DNA of 64,000 nucleotides, taken from the NCBI GenBank assembly GCA_946403755.1, contig CAMJBC010000002.1, positions 1 to 64,000 on the forward strand, written 5' to 3'. Under the pieces are notes generated by a model. It had not been told where the DNA came from and did no database searches. It saw nothing but the letters and a program-made list of their open reading frames with translations. The stretch is from an uncultured Mycoplasmatota bacterium (GTDB lineage: Bacteria > Bacillota_I > Bacilli_A > RF39 > UBA660). Below, in pieces: positions 44,086-51,656 of the stretch. Every line of letters begins with the position of its first letter. Position 1 is the first letter of the stretch. A program made the translations under genes and the position numbers.

Positions 44086-44871
44086 GGCATCATATATGAT
44101 TTTAAATTCTTCGTTAGATAGATTTTCCATTTTTTTATTTAAAATATCTTTATCAATATTATATCCATCTAGTACAGATTTACTTTCTTTTTTAGTTAAT
44201 TTAGTTCCATGTACTTTAGCAAATTCTATTAAAGATTCCATTAAATTATTTTTAAGTTTTCTATCTCTTTTAAAGAACATTTCTCTAAATACAAATTTCT
44301 TAAAATTATTTTTAAGTTCACTTCTAAGCATAGGAGTTAATTTAATCATAGAAGACATTACCCTAGGTTGTGGATTAAAAGCTTTTGGTTCAATATCAAA
44401 TACTTTTTCTACTTTAAAGAAAGAATTTGTTAATAAAGGCAATTTTTCTATTTTATTTTCAACTACTGCATCTGCAAAACGTTTACCTACTATTAAATCA
44501 GCTTCTTCAAAATTACATCTTAATAACTTTTCAATAAATGGTTCTGTTATTGAATATGGAAGTGCTGAAATTATCTTATTACAATCAGGAATAAATACAT
44601 TTAATGCATTTCCATAGATTATATCTATATTAGAATGTCTTTCTTTTAAAATATTTATAAATGGTTCTAAATCCCTATCTATTTCAATACATGTTAAATG
44701 TTTAACTCTTCTTGCTATTGTATCAGTTAAATCTCCTTTTCCAGGTCCTATTTCAACTGCTATATCAGTTATACCTAAATTACATGCATCAATAAATGCA
44801 TTAATAACACTTTTATCAATTAAAAAGTGTTGATCTAAATAATTAGTATCATTAACAAATTTTTCTATCAT
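44077..44871 (-). CDS. KsgA/Erm-type rRNA adenine methyltransferase, divergent
   Basis: A 264-residue Rossmann methyltransferase of the RsmA/KsgA/Erm family. DQHFLID near the start, VEIGPGKGDLT (motif I), CIEIDRDL (motif II) and the C-terminal FFKRDRKLKNNL fit KsgA. Two catalytic-site positions differ: the GDAL Asp is Asn (YGNALNV), and the NLPY Asn of motif IV is Ala (SALPYSIT). KsgA dimethylates two adenines near the 3' end of 16S rRNA; these changes could lower or retarget activity. It is last in a four-gene RNA-modification operon and borders the ABC-F/APH promoter. Confidence 0.82.
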   Translation of the reverse strand: MIEKFVNDTNYLDQHFLIDKSVINAFIDACNLGITDIAVEIGPGKGDLTDTIARRVKHLTCIEIDRDLEPFINILKERHSNIDIIYGNALNVFIPDCNKIISALPYSITEPFIEKLLRCNFEEADLIVGKRFADAVVENKIEKLPLLTNSFFKVEKVFDIEPKAFNPQPRVMSSMIKLTPMLRSELKNNFKKFVFREMFFKRDRKLKNNLMESLIEFAKVHGTKLTKKESKSVLDGYNIDKDILNKKMENLSNEEFKIIYDALK

Positions 44872-44879
44872 AACAACTC

Positions 44880-45533
44880 CTATTTAAACTTTTTAAATGG
44901 TTCTCTATCAGGTAAAGGTAATTCAAATATCAAATGGTCTTTAGTAGTAGGATGATCAAATTCTAATCTTTTAGCAAATAAAGCTATTTGTTCACCCACT
45001 TTAGCATTTTTATTATATTTTTGATCTCCATATAATGGATTACCATTATGTGACATTTGAACTCTTATTTGATGAGAACGCCCTGTTTCTAATCTTATTT
45101 CCACTAAAGATAAATTATCTTTATAATCTAATCTTTTATAATTTAATATACATAATTTACCTTTTTCATTAACACTTACTGTGTTAGTTTTATTATTTTT
45201 TAATAAATAATCTTCTAATCTACCTTTTTTATCTATTTTATTTTCTACTACTGCATTATATATTTTAACTAATTTATTTTCTCTTATCTGATTTGATAAT
45301 CTTGATGCAGCTTTACTAGTTTTAGCAAATACCATTACTCCAGATACAGGTCTATCTAATCTATGAACTAATCCCAAATATACATTACCAGGTTTTTTAT
45401 ATTCCTCTTTAATATATTCTTTTAACATAGTTAATAAATCTTTATCTTTACTATTATCTTCTTGAACGGGAATATTTATAGGTTTTTCTACTACTAATAA
45501 ATGATTATCTTCATAAAGAATATTAATCTTCAT
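44880..45533 (-). CDS. RluA-family pseudouridine synthase
   Basis: A 217-residue enzyme that isomerises uridine in rRNA or tRNA. The catalytic motif HRLDRPVSGVMVF carries the essential Asp, and RLETGRSHQIRVQM is the second family signature. No S4 domain is present at the N-terminus. The start MKINILYEDNHLL is chosen by family alignment; an ATG seven codons upstream has a better ribosome binding site (GAGG, nine bases) and cannot be excluded. It overlaps the preceding gene and lies 8 bases before the KsgA-like gene. Target uridine is unknown. Confidence 0.88.
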   Translation of the reverse strand: MKINILYEDNHLLVVEKPINIPVQEDNSKDKDLLTMLKEYIKEEYKKPGNVYLGLVHRLDRPVSGVMVFAKTSKAASRLSNQIRENKLVKIYNAVVENKIDKKGRLEDYLLKNNKTNTVSVNEKGKLCILNYKRLDYKDNLSLVEIRLETGRSHQIRVQMSHNGNPLYGDQKYNKNAKVGEQIALFAKRLEFDHPTTKDHLIFELPLPDREPFKKFK

Positions 45534-45975
45534 CTGTTTTATTCTCTTGAGCATCTTCACTATCCTCTAAAACATCTGTTTCATTATCATTAAGTGTAGC
45601 ATTATCATTTAATACATATTCTTTTTCACATTTTAAACCATGATTTAATAAAGATTCTAAACTAACATTTCCATTATTTAATTCTTCTTTCATAGGTTTA
45701 ATAGTTCCATCTTCATATTCAAGATATATAAGATTACTTTTTCTACAATTGAAATAATAAATATACTCTTCATCAGAATAAAAATCTTCTCTACTATCAT
45801 TACATTCTTCTATTTTATCAATAATATTGTAATCTTGTTTTTTAAAAATATCTTTGATATTTTTAGGCATGTAATCTTCTTCACCTAAATCAGCAAAATG
45901 AATATAAAGGAGACCTCCTCCAATTAAAATTAATAAACATATAAATATTACTTCAAATTTTTCTTTTGCTTTCAT
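45523..45975 (-). CDS. Small membrane-anchored acidic protein
   Basis: A 150-residue protein with one N-terminal membrane helix (VIFICLLILIGGGLLYIHFA, about 9-28) and an acidic outside region ending in a Asp/Glu/Asn-rich tail. Three Cys (EECND, YFNCRK, GLKCEK) are spaced along it. No family was recognised. It overlaps the methyltransferase gene by four bases (ATGA) and the pseudouridine synthase gene by eleven, so it is embedded in that operon. Confidence 0.68.
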   Translation of the reverse strand: MKAKEKFEVIFICLLILIGGGLLYIHFADLGEEDYMPKNIKDIFKKQDYNIIDKIEECNDSREDFYSDEEYIYYFNCRKSNLIYLEYEDGTIKPMKEELNNGNVSLESLLNHGLKCEKEYVLNDNATLNDNETDVLEDSEDAQENKTDED

Positions 45976-46841
45976 TTACTCTCCCACCTTCCATATACAC
46001 CACAAGGTAGTACCATATTTGATTTAGTTATATTTAAACCTATTTCATCAGTAGTAATAATTCCGTTACTTAATTTACCTTCAATACTTGTATTTAATAC
46101 ATTTTTTAATATTTCAGGTGTTATTCCTTTAGTATAAGAACTAATAAGTAAAAATAATGGTTTATCACTTAATATTTCTAAACATGACTCTATTAATATA
46201 TTTAAACTATCTTCAAATTTCCATAATTCTTTTGAAGGACCTCTTCCATATGTAGGAGGATCCATTATAATAGCATCATATTTATTTTCTCTTCTAATTT
46301 CTCTTTGAACAAATTTTAAACAATCATCACATATATATCTAATTTTATTATTTTCTAAGTGAGATAATTTAGCATTTTCTTTAGCCCATTCATTCATTCC
46401 TTGTGATGCATCTACATGAACTACTTCAGTAGCACCAGCATAAGATGCTGCCATAGTAGCTCCTCCAGTATATGCAAATAAATTTAATACTTTAATTGGT
46501 CTATTAGCATTTTTAATTTTATCTATAATAAAATCCCAATTAGCAGCTTGTTCTGGAAATAGACCAGTATGTTTAAATCCAGTTGGACTAACTTTAAAAG
46601 TAAGTTCTTTATAATTAACAGTCCAAAAATCAGGAAACTTTTTTCTATTTTCCCAAAAACCTCCACCTTTATCATTTCTATGATATATAGCATGGAAATT
46701 ATTCCAATAATCTTCATCTTTATGAGTCCATAATGCCCATGGATCAGGTCTTCTTAAAATAACGTCTTTCCAACGTTCTAACTTTTCACCATTGCCAGCA
46801 TCAATGCATTCATAATCTTTCCAACTATTACTTACTAACAT
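45972..46841 (-). CDS. Class I SAM-dependent RNA methyltransferase (RlmI-like)
   Basis: A 289-residue methyltransferase. The SAM-binding motif VLNLFAYTGGATMAA is near 117-131, and the catalytic MDPPTYGRG near 190-198 resembles those of RlmI/RlmK-type 23S rRNA methyltransferases, without the PUA domain. The N-terminal part (WALWTHKDEDYW) is typical of this compact subgroup. It is first gene of an operon with a membrane protein, a pseudouridine synthase and a KsgA-like enzyme. The exact target is unknown. Confidence 0.82.
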   Translation of the reverse strand: MLVSNSWKDYECIDAGNGEKLERWKDVILRRPDPWALWTHKDEDYWNNFHAIYHRNDKGGGFWENRKKFPDFWTVNYKELTFKVSPTGFKHTGLFPEQAANWDFIIDKIKNANRPIKVLNLFAYTGGATMAASYAGATEVVHVDASQGMNEWAKENAKLSHLENNKIRYICDDCLKFVQREIRRENKYDAIIMDPPTYGRGPSKELWKFEDSLNILIESCLEILSDKPLFLLISSYTKGITPEILKNVLNTSIEGKLSNGIITTDEIGLNITKSNMVLPCGVYGRWESK

Positions 46842-46861
46842 ATATCCTCCATACTGAGTTT

Positions 46862-46870
46862 ATTATATCA
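46862..46870 (-). promoter_or_regulatory. Extended -10 promoter of the RNA-modification operon
   Basis: TGATATAAT lies 20 bases before the methyltransferase ATG, after the T-run that follows the rhodanese terminator. Confidence 0.5.
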
Positions 46871-46882
46871 AATTTTATGCAA

Positions 46883-46906
46883 TAAAAAAATAACTATTAA
46901 GTTATT
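46883..46906 (-). terminator. Terminator of the rhodanese lipoprotein gene
   Basis: AATAACT and AGTTATT form a seven-base stem with loop ATTA at the stop codon, followed by TTTTTTT on the minus strand. Confidence 0.8.
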
Positions 46907-47276
46907 CTTTTTCTAATTTCAAATCACTAAATGCTCCCATATTATATGCATTATATCCAAGAGATGTTAAAGTATCAAAAGCTTTAGTACTTCTTTTACC
47001 TGTTCTACAATAAACAAGTATAGTTTTAGTCTTATCTAAATTAGTATTTTCATCTATTTCATCATATGGAATATTAATAGAACCCTTTACATGTGATTCA
47101 TCATATTCTTCTTTAGTTCTAACATCAACAATAATATAATTACCGCCTTCAATAATAGAATCTATTTCATCGTAATCTATAACTGGATCTGAAAAAATTC
47201 TTACTTCTTTTGGTTCATATTTAGAACACCCAAATAGTAATAATGATATTAATAAGAATAATACTAATTTTTTCAT
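46902..47276 (-). CDS. Rhodanese-domain lipoprotein
   Basis: A 124-residue lipoprotein. The signal and lipobox LLLFGC are at about 12-17; the rest is a single rhodanese domain with VDVRTKEEY and the active-site loop YCRTGKRS carrying the catalytic Cys. Rhodaneses transfer sulfane sulfur; the outside location points to redox or sulfur handling at the surface. It is a single-gene transcript on the minus strand, divergent from the HExxH genes. Confidence 0.88.
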   Translation of the reverse strand: MKKLVLFLLISLLLFGCSKYEPKEVRIFSDPVIDYDEIDSIIEGGNYIIVDVRTKEEYDESHVKGSINIPYDEIDENTNLDKTKTILVYCRTGKRSTKAFDTLTSLGYNAYNMGAFSDLKLEKE

Positions 47277-47330
47277 GTTTACACCTCTTATAAATATTTT
47301 ATCATAAAAATGATAATTAAAAAAAATAAA

Positions 47331-47339
47331 TGATATAAT
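47331..47339 (+). promoter_or_regulatory. Extended -10 promoter of the HExxH gene pair
   Basis: TGATATAAT 18 bases before the ATG, which has GGGAG as ribosome binding site. No clear -35. Confidence 0.5.
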
Positions 47340-47357
47340 AATAATTGGGAGACTATT

Positions 47358-48536
47358 ATGACTGATAATGAGAAATTAGAAGCAGTTTTAACTGAACTTG
47401 CTAAAGTATATAGTTTAACTAGTGAATATATTAGCTTCATTAAAGATAATATTGTTTTAAGATGTGTTTATTATAGAAAAATGAATCTTAATTTTGATAA
47501 TGAAACTATATATATAAATAATAGTTCAACTATTATGGATTTCTTTTTAAATAGAATTCTCCATAACATTAGAGGATATGATGTTAATAAAGTATATAAT
47601 CCAAATAATACTGAAGAGGAAGAATATAGTATAGATAATCAAAGACTAAAACTATCTACTCAAAAAGTATTTGGTGAAATAGTTACTAAAAAATTACAAA
47701 ATAGAATTGAAAATATAACTGATGATTTAGCTAAATTAATAGATAAAAAAATAATTTGTCATGAATTTGGTCATGTATTTCAAACAGCATATAGTGGAAT
47801 TGTTGGTAAAGATGATACTAAATATAAACAAGTAATAAACAATTTACATGAAAAATATCCAAACACATTTATAATTCCATACTATGAACAAAAATTAGTA
47901 ATAAGACAAAATGGATTAATACCTACTACTATTGATGATGGCAAAGATGGTATAAGAGAATATTATGCTAATAAAGATAGAATAGTATTAATAGATGATA
48001 TATTTAATGAAGATGAAGCTTTAGAATTATATAGAACACATGTAATTCAAGGTAAAAATGAATTAGGAAAAGATTGTTATAAAAATATATTTAATTATGA
48101 ATCAACTAACTATAAAATAACTTCTTATGCTAGAATGATGAAATTAATACTAGGAAATAATAAATCATTTAGAGCAATGTATCAAAATGGAATAGAATTT
48201 TTTGAATTCTTTGATCAATTTGAAAAATTATCAACAGAAGTATTTAAAAATGGAAATGAAAGTAAAAAGCCAGTTGTTTCATGTATATTAGATGCTTTAG
48301 AAAGAATAAAAAGAAATAATTCATTAACAGATACATTAAATTTAGATTTATTTTTTACTAAATGTTTAGAAAAAAGAATTAAATATTTTTTAAAAGATAA
48401 TGTAACTAAAGATGATATTATAGAAATGAAAAAAATAGTTAATGAATTTGTTATTAGATTAACTAAATGTAAAAGTGGCAAATTAGATCATGATTTTGTA
48501 ATAGATAATATTAAGAAAATGATAGATGCTTATTAG
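47358..48536 (+). CDS. Putative metallopeptidase with HEFGH motif
   Basis: A 392-residue soluble protein. KKIICHEFGHVFQTAYSG near residues 131-148 is an HExxH zinc site in a helix, as in metallopeptidases. The rest is helical with many charged residues and no signal peptide, so it should act in the cytoplasm. No family was recognised, and the third zinc ligand could not be located. The next gene, 8 bases downstream, also has an HExxH site. Confidence 0.65.
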   Translation: MTDNEKLEAVLTELAKVYSLTSEYISFIKDNIVLRCVYYRKMNLNFDNETIYINNSSTIMDFFLNRILHNIRGYDVNKVYNPNNTEEEEYSIDNQRLKLSTQKVFGEIVTKKLQNRIENITDDLAKLIDKKIICHEFGHVFQTAYSGIVGKDDTKYKQVINNLHEKYPNTFIIPYYEQKLVIRQNGLIPTTIDDGKDGIREYYANKDRIVLIDDIFNEDEALELYRTHVIQGKNELGKDCYKNIFNYESTNYKITSYARMMKLILGNNKSFRAMYQNGIEFFEFFDQFEKLSTEVFKNGNESKKPVVSCILDALERIKRNNSLTDTLNLDLFFTKCLEKRIKYFLKDNVTKDDIIEMKKIVNEFVIRLTKCKSGKLDHDFVIDNIKKMIDAY

Positions 48537-48544
48537 GAGTAATT

Positions 48545-49327
48545 ATGGAAGAAAGTATATATAATTTATACCAAGCATATGAAGGAAAATTAATTGATGA
48601 TGATTTCATAAATAAAGTTTTTGAAATTATGATTCATAGAGAACCATGCCTACTACCATATATAAATGATTTTATTATTGATGAAAATGAATCTAAAAAT
48701 AGAGGTGAATATTCTACTAAAGATAGAAAAATAACCATATATAAAAACATGATTAATGGTATTCACTATGATCAAAAAGCTTTACTTGGTATAGAAACAA
48801 TAAGACATGAAATGGAACATGCTAGAAATGTTAGAAAATTAGAAGAAAGAAGAAATGACATAGAATCAAGAGTCCTACGTCCATCAGCGGCATTTTATTC
48901 ACAAATAATGGATTTAGTTAAAACTAAAGATCCAAAAGATATAGAATTATTAATGTTATTGTGTACTAAAGCAATAAATTATGATTATGATCCAGATGAA
49001 AGATTAGCTGCTATTAGAGCATGGAAATATATGGTTAATTTATTAAAAAGTCAATTAAAATCAAGAGATATAATATTCTCTAGACAAAACTTATATGGAG
49101 TATATGCAAGAGGTTATCAAGATAATGGATGTTACGTAGAATGCCCAACATATAGATATTTATTAAATACAGATCAAATAAAAGATTTAAAAGCATTAAA
49201 ACGTGATTTTCCAAATAAACATTATTCTTTTGAAACAAGACTTACATATGGTTTACCAATAACATATCAAGAATATGAACAAGGTATACTTGATAAAGTA
49301 TTACTTCAAAGAAAAAAATCAATCTAA
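48545..49327 (+). CDS. Second putative metalloprotein with HEMEH motif
   Basis: A 260-residue soluble protein. ETIRHEMEHARNVRK near residues 83-97 is another HExxH zinc site; it is preceded by a short beta segment (STKDRKITIYKNMI), a layout common to small zincin-like folds. DPDERLAAIRAW further on could supply a third ligand. GGAGTAATT precedes the ATG. It is the second gene of a two-gene unit ending at a terminator. Function unknown. Confidence 0.65.
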   Translation: MEESIYNLYQAYEGKLIDDDFINKVFEIMIHREPCLLPYINDFIIDENESKNRGEYSTKDRKITIYKNMINGIHYDQKALLGIETIRHEMEHARNVRKLEERRNDIESRVLRPSAAFYSQIMDLVKTKDPKDIELLMLLCTKAINYDYDPDERLAAIRAWKYMVNLLKSQLKSRDIIFSRQNLYGVYARGYQDNGCYVECPTYRYLLNTDQIKDLKALKRDFPNKHYSFETRLTYGLPITYQEYEQGILDKVLLQRKKSI

Positions 49328-49340
49328 TGATTGATTTTTA
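49314..49340 (+). terminator. Terminator of the HExxH gene pair
   Basis: AAAAATCAATC and GATTGATTTTT form an 11-base stem with loop TAAT, which is part of the stop codon region. Confidence 0.85.
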
Positions 49341-49360
49341 TTTGCAATAACTTGTATAAT
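49331..49360 (+). promoter_or_regulatory. Promoter of the HD-domain gene
   Basis: TTGATT, which is itself part of the terminator stem, 18 bases, TATAAT. It ends 24 bases before the ATG. Confidence 0.5.
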
Positions 49361-49384
49361 AAATAATGCTTTGCAGGAGGGTTT

Positions 49385-50479
49385 ATGGACAATTATTTAG
49401 ATACACTTAATGAAGAAACAAAAGAATATTTTAGTATTTTATCACCTGAATTTCCAGAATGGTTATTAGAATATATTAATACACCTGAAATGAGAAGAAT
49501 ATCTAAAATAAGTATGAGTTGTGGAACAGATTATTCAAAATGCTTTAATATTAGATATTGGTATTCTAACTTAGATCATAGTGTTGGTGTTGCTTTAATA
49601 ATATGGCATTTTACACATGATAAAAAGCAAACTCTAGCAGGACTATTTCATGACATAGCAACTCCAGTATTTAAACATTGTATAGATTTTATGAATGGAG
49701 ACTCAGAAACACAAGAATCTACCGAAGAAAGAACAACTGATATTATTAGAAATTCAAAAGAAATAATGTCTTTGTTACAAAGAGATGGTATTAAATTAGA
49801 AGAAGTTTGTGACTATAAAATATACCCTATAGCTGATAATGATACACCAAAATTATCAGCAGATAGATTTGAATATACATTCTCAAGTGGTTTAACATTT
49901 TTTAGAGTATGGGATTTAGAAACAATAAGAAAAATGTATAATAATATAACTGTTTCTAAAAATGAAGAAGGAAAAGATGAATTGGCTTTTAAAGATAAAG
50001 AAGTTTGTGAAGAATACATTCATATAATAACAAGATTATGGCCCGAATGGGTAAGCGATAGAGATAGAACAGTTATGCAATTCCTAGCAGATATATGTAA
50101 ATCTATGAATGAAGCAGGATATCTAACAATAGATGATTTATATACCCTATCAGAAAAAGAAATAATAGATAAGATAATAAATTGTGAAGATAAATATTTA
50201 GCTGAATCATTTAGAAAATTTCAAGAAGCAAATCAAGTGTTTCAAAGTGAAGACAAGTTAAAAGATAAATATAGTGTAAATGTTAATGCTAAAACAAGAT
50301 ATGTTAATCCATTAGTTCAAACACAAAATGGTCCAATAAGAATTAGTAGACTATCTAAACAAGCTAATGTAGATATTAATAATTATTTAAATCTACCTAA
50401 AGGTGGATATTATACATATTTTGATTTTAATTTTGTTCCATATGATTCAGGAATGAAAAAACAATTAGAAATGAATTAA
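49385..50479 (+). CDS. HD-domain phosphohydrolase
   Basis: A 364-residue soluble protein. The HD metal motif is intact: NLDHSVGVALIIWHF near 60-75, AGLFHDIATPVFKH near 84-97 and a later Asp in SADRFEYTFS. The pattern resembles the dGTPase/COG1078 class of HD hydrolases. Substrate is unknown. GGAGG precedes the ATG. It is a single-gene transcript between the HExxH pair and a small helical protein. Confidence 0.82.
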   Translation: MDNYLDTLNEETKEYFSILSPEFPEWLLEYINTPEMRRISKISMSCGTDYSKCFNIRYWYSNLDHSVGVALIIWHFTHDKKQTLAGLFHDIATPVFKHCIDFMNGDSETQESTEERTTDIIRNSKEIMSLLQRDGIKLEEVCDYKIYPIADNDTPKLSADRFEYTFSSGLTFFRVWDLETIRKMYNNITVSKNEEGKDELAFKDKEVCEEYIHIITRLWPEWVSDRDRTVMQFLADICKSMNEAGYLTIDDLYTLSEKEIIDKIINCEDKYLAESFRKFQEANQVFQSEDKLKDKYSVNVNAKTRYVNPLVQTQNGPIRISRLSKQANVDINNYLNLPKGGYYTYFDFNFVPYDSGMKKQLEMN

Positions 50480-50504
50480 AAAACTCGTTTTTGACGAGTT
50501 TTTG
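50479..50504 (+). terminator. Terminator of the HD-domain gene
   Basis: AAAAACTCGT and ACGAGTTTTT form a ten-base stem with loop TTTTG. Confidence 0.9.
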
Positions 50505-50527
50505 TGTCCAATTTTACACCAATATTA

Positions 50528-50554
50528 TTGATATTTATTAAAATATGATAAAAT
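50528..50554 (+). promoter_or_regulatory. Promoter of the 96-residue protein gene
   Basis: TGATAAAAT as an extended -10, with TTGATA 15 bases upstream of the hexamer. The ATG follows 24 bases later, with GGAGG in between. Confidence 0.45.
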
Positions 50555-50578
50555 GATATTAGTGTATGGAGGTTTATT

Positions 50579-50869
50579 ATGAATAATGCTTTTGACAACA
50601 TATATGATGGAATGAATTTTAACTATGGTAAGTTAGAAGGTGTATTAGCAGATTTATATACACGTTTACAAGAAGATCCTAGTGATGATTTTACAAAAGA
50701 TATGTTTACTAGATTATCAACTGTTGCTGAAAATATGATTTTTTCACAAAAAGAATTAACTACTTACTATGGTGATCCATCAATTAAAAATAGTTTAATA
50801 GGTCAATTAGATTCTAAAGTGACTGCTTTGCATCAAGGATTAGACCAAGTAAGACAACATGATTTATAA
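50579..50869 (+). CDS. Small helical protein of unknown function
   Basis: A 96-residue soluble, mostly helical protein (YGKLEGVLADLYTRLQEDP, TRLSTVAENMIFSQKELTTYY) with no Cys. It has a good ribosome binding site, its own promoter and a strong terminator, so it is very probably expressed. I recognise no family; it could form a helical bundle or act as a small partner protein. Confidence 0.75.
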   Translation: MNNAFDNIYDGMNFNYGKLEGVLADLYTRLQEDPSDDFTKDMFTRLSTVAENMIFSQKELTTYYGDPSIKNSLIGQLDSKVTALHQGLDQVRQHDL

Positions 50870-50870
50870 A

Positions 50871-50898
50871 AAAAACTCATCATAAGATGAGTTTTTTT
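50871..50898 (+). terminator. Bidirectional terminator
   Basis: AAAAACTCATC and GATGAGTTTTT form an 11-base stem with loop ATAA and T-runs on both strands. It serves the 96-residue gene and the convergent Sel1 gene. Confidence 0.9.
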
Positions 50899-50911
50899 AT
50901 TACTATTATAT

Positions 50912-51439
50912 CTACATTTTTGGTGAATCATCTTCAACAAATAATTGTTCTCTTATATATTCTAAATTATCTTTAGCATCTGAATGTCCTTGTTTTGCTG
51001 CTTTTTCAAAATAATAAGCTGCTCTTATATAATCTTTCTCCATTCCTTGACCTACTAAATACATATAGCCTAAGGTAAATTGTGCTTCAGCTTGACCTAG
51101 TTCTGCAGCTTTTTCAAAATATTGTGCTGCTTTTTTATAATCTAGTTCTACACCTTTTCCATAGTAATATAATATTCCAAGATTATGTGTAGCATCAGCA
51201 TTTCCTTGACTTGATGATAATTCAAGATTTTCTATAGCTTTATGAAAATTTTGTTCTACACCTAAACCTCTTTGATACATAAGTGCCAGATTTAATTGAG
51301 CTTGAGCATGTCCTTTTCTCGCTGCTTTAGCAAAATATTGTGCTGCTTTTTTATAATCTTTTTCTACACCCAATCCGTTGAAATAAATCATTCCTAAATC
51401 AAAGTCATTAAATTGATTTTTATGCTTAAATAAATTCAT
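50912..51439 (-). CDS. Sel1-repeat protein
   Basis: A 175-residue protein made almost entirely of four Sel1 repeats of 36 residues, for example GLGVEKDYKKAAQYFAKAARKGHAQAQ and KGVELDYKKAAQYFEKAAELGQAEAQ. The repeats are much closer to consensus than in the other Sel1 gene of the window. The solenoid probably binds protein partners. The start is chosen from GAGGGGG before the ATG; a longer frame of 19 codons upstream is rejected because it would overlap the promoter. Confidence 0.88.
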   Translation of the reverse strand: MNLFKHKNQFNDFDLGMIYFNGLGVEKDYKKAAQYFAKAARKGHAQAQLNLALMYQRGLGVEQNFHKAIENLELSSSQGNADATHNLGILYYYGKGVELDYKKAAQYFEKAAELGQAEAQFTLGYMYLVGQGMEKDYIRAAYYFEKAAKQGHSDAKDNLEYIREQLFVEDDSPKM

Positions 51440-51467
51440 TATTTTCCCCCTCATTAAAAGTGCATAT

Positions 51468-51496
51468 ATTATACTAAATTTTGCTCTAAAAGTCAA
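51468..51496 (-). promoter_or_regulatory. Promoter of the Sel1 gene
   Basis: TTGACT, 17 bases, TATAAT on the minus strand. It begins at the T-run of the tRNA-Gly terminator. Confidence 0.78.
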
Positions 51497-51529
51497 AAAA
51501 ATCGAACTATTTCTAGTTCGATTTTTTTT
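51495..51529 (-). terminator. tRNA-Gly terminator
   Basis: ATCGAACTA and TAGTTCGAT, extended by A/T runs, form a long stem with loop TTTC just after the tRNA. Confidence 0.9.
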
Positions 51530-51534
51530 ACATA

Positions 51535-51609
51535 TGGAGCAAGTGAAGGGAATCGAACCCTCGTCTCAGCCTTGGCAAGGCCGCGTACTAGCCGTTGTAC
51601 TACACCTGC
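51535..51609 (-). tRNA. tRNA-Gly (anticodon GCC)
   Basis: A 75-base cloverleaf read on the minus strand. The acceptor arms GCAGGTG and CACTTGC pair with one G-T, the anticodon arm is CCTTGCCAAGG with GCC, the T-loop contains GGTTCGATTCC, and the 3' CCA is encoded. A terminator follows directly. Confidence 0.97.
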
Positions 51610-51621
51610 ATCAGTAGTAAT

Positions 51622-51650
51622 ATATTAACATATCACTACTCTTTTTTCAA
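51622..51650 (-). promoter_or_regulatory. tRNA-Gly promoter
   Basis: TTGAAA, 17 bases, TAATAT with an upstream TG (extended -10), 13 bases before the mature 5' end. Confidence 0.6.
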
Positions 51651-51656
51651 CAATTT

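Noticed and set aside
44096-44617. 173-codon open frame on the plus strand opposite the KsgA-like gene
   Set aside because: Composition is Ser/Leu/Phe-rich shadow sequence, with no ribosome binding site; the minus-strand gene is supported by motifs.
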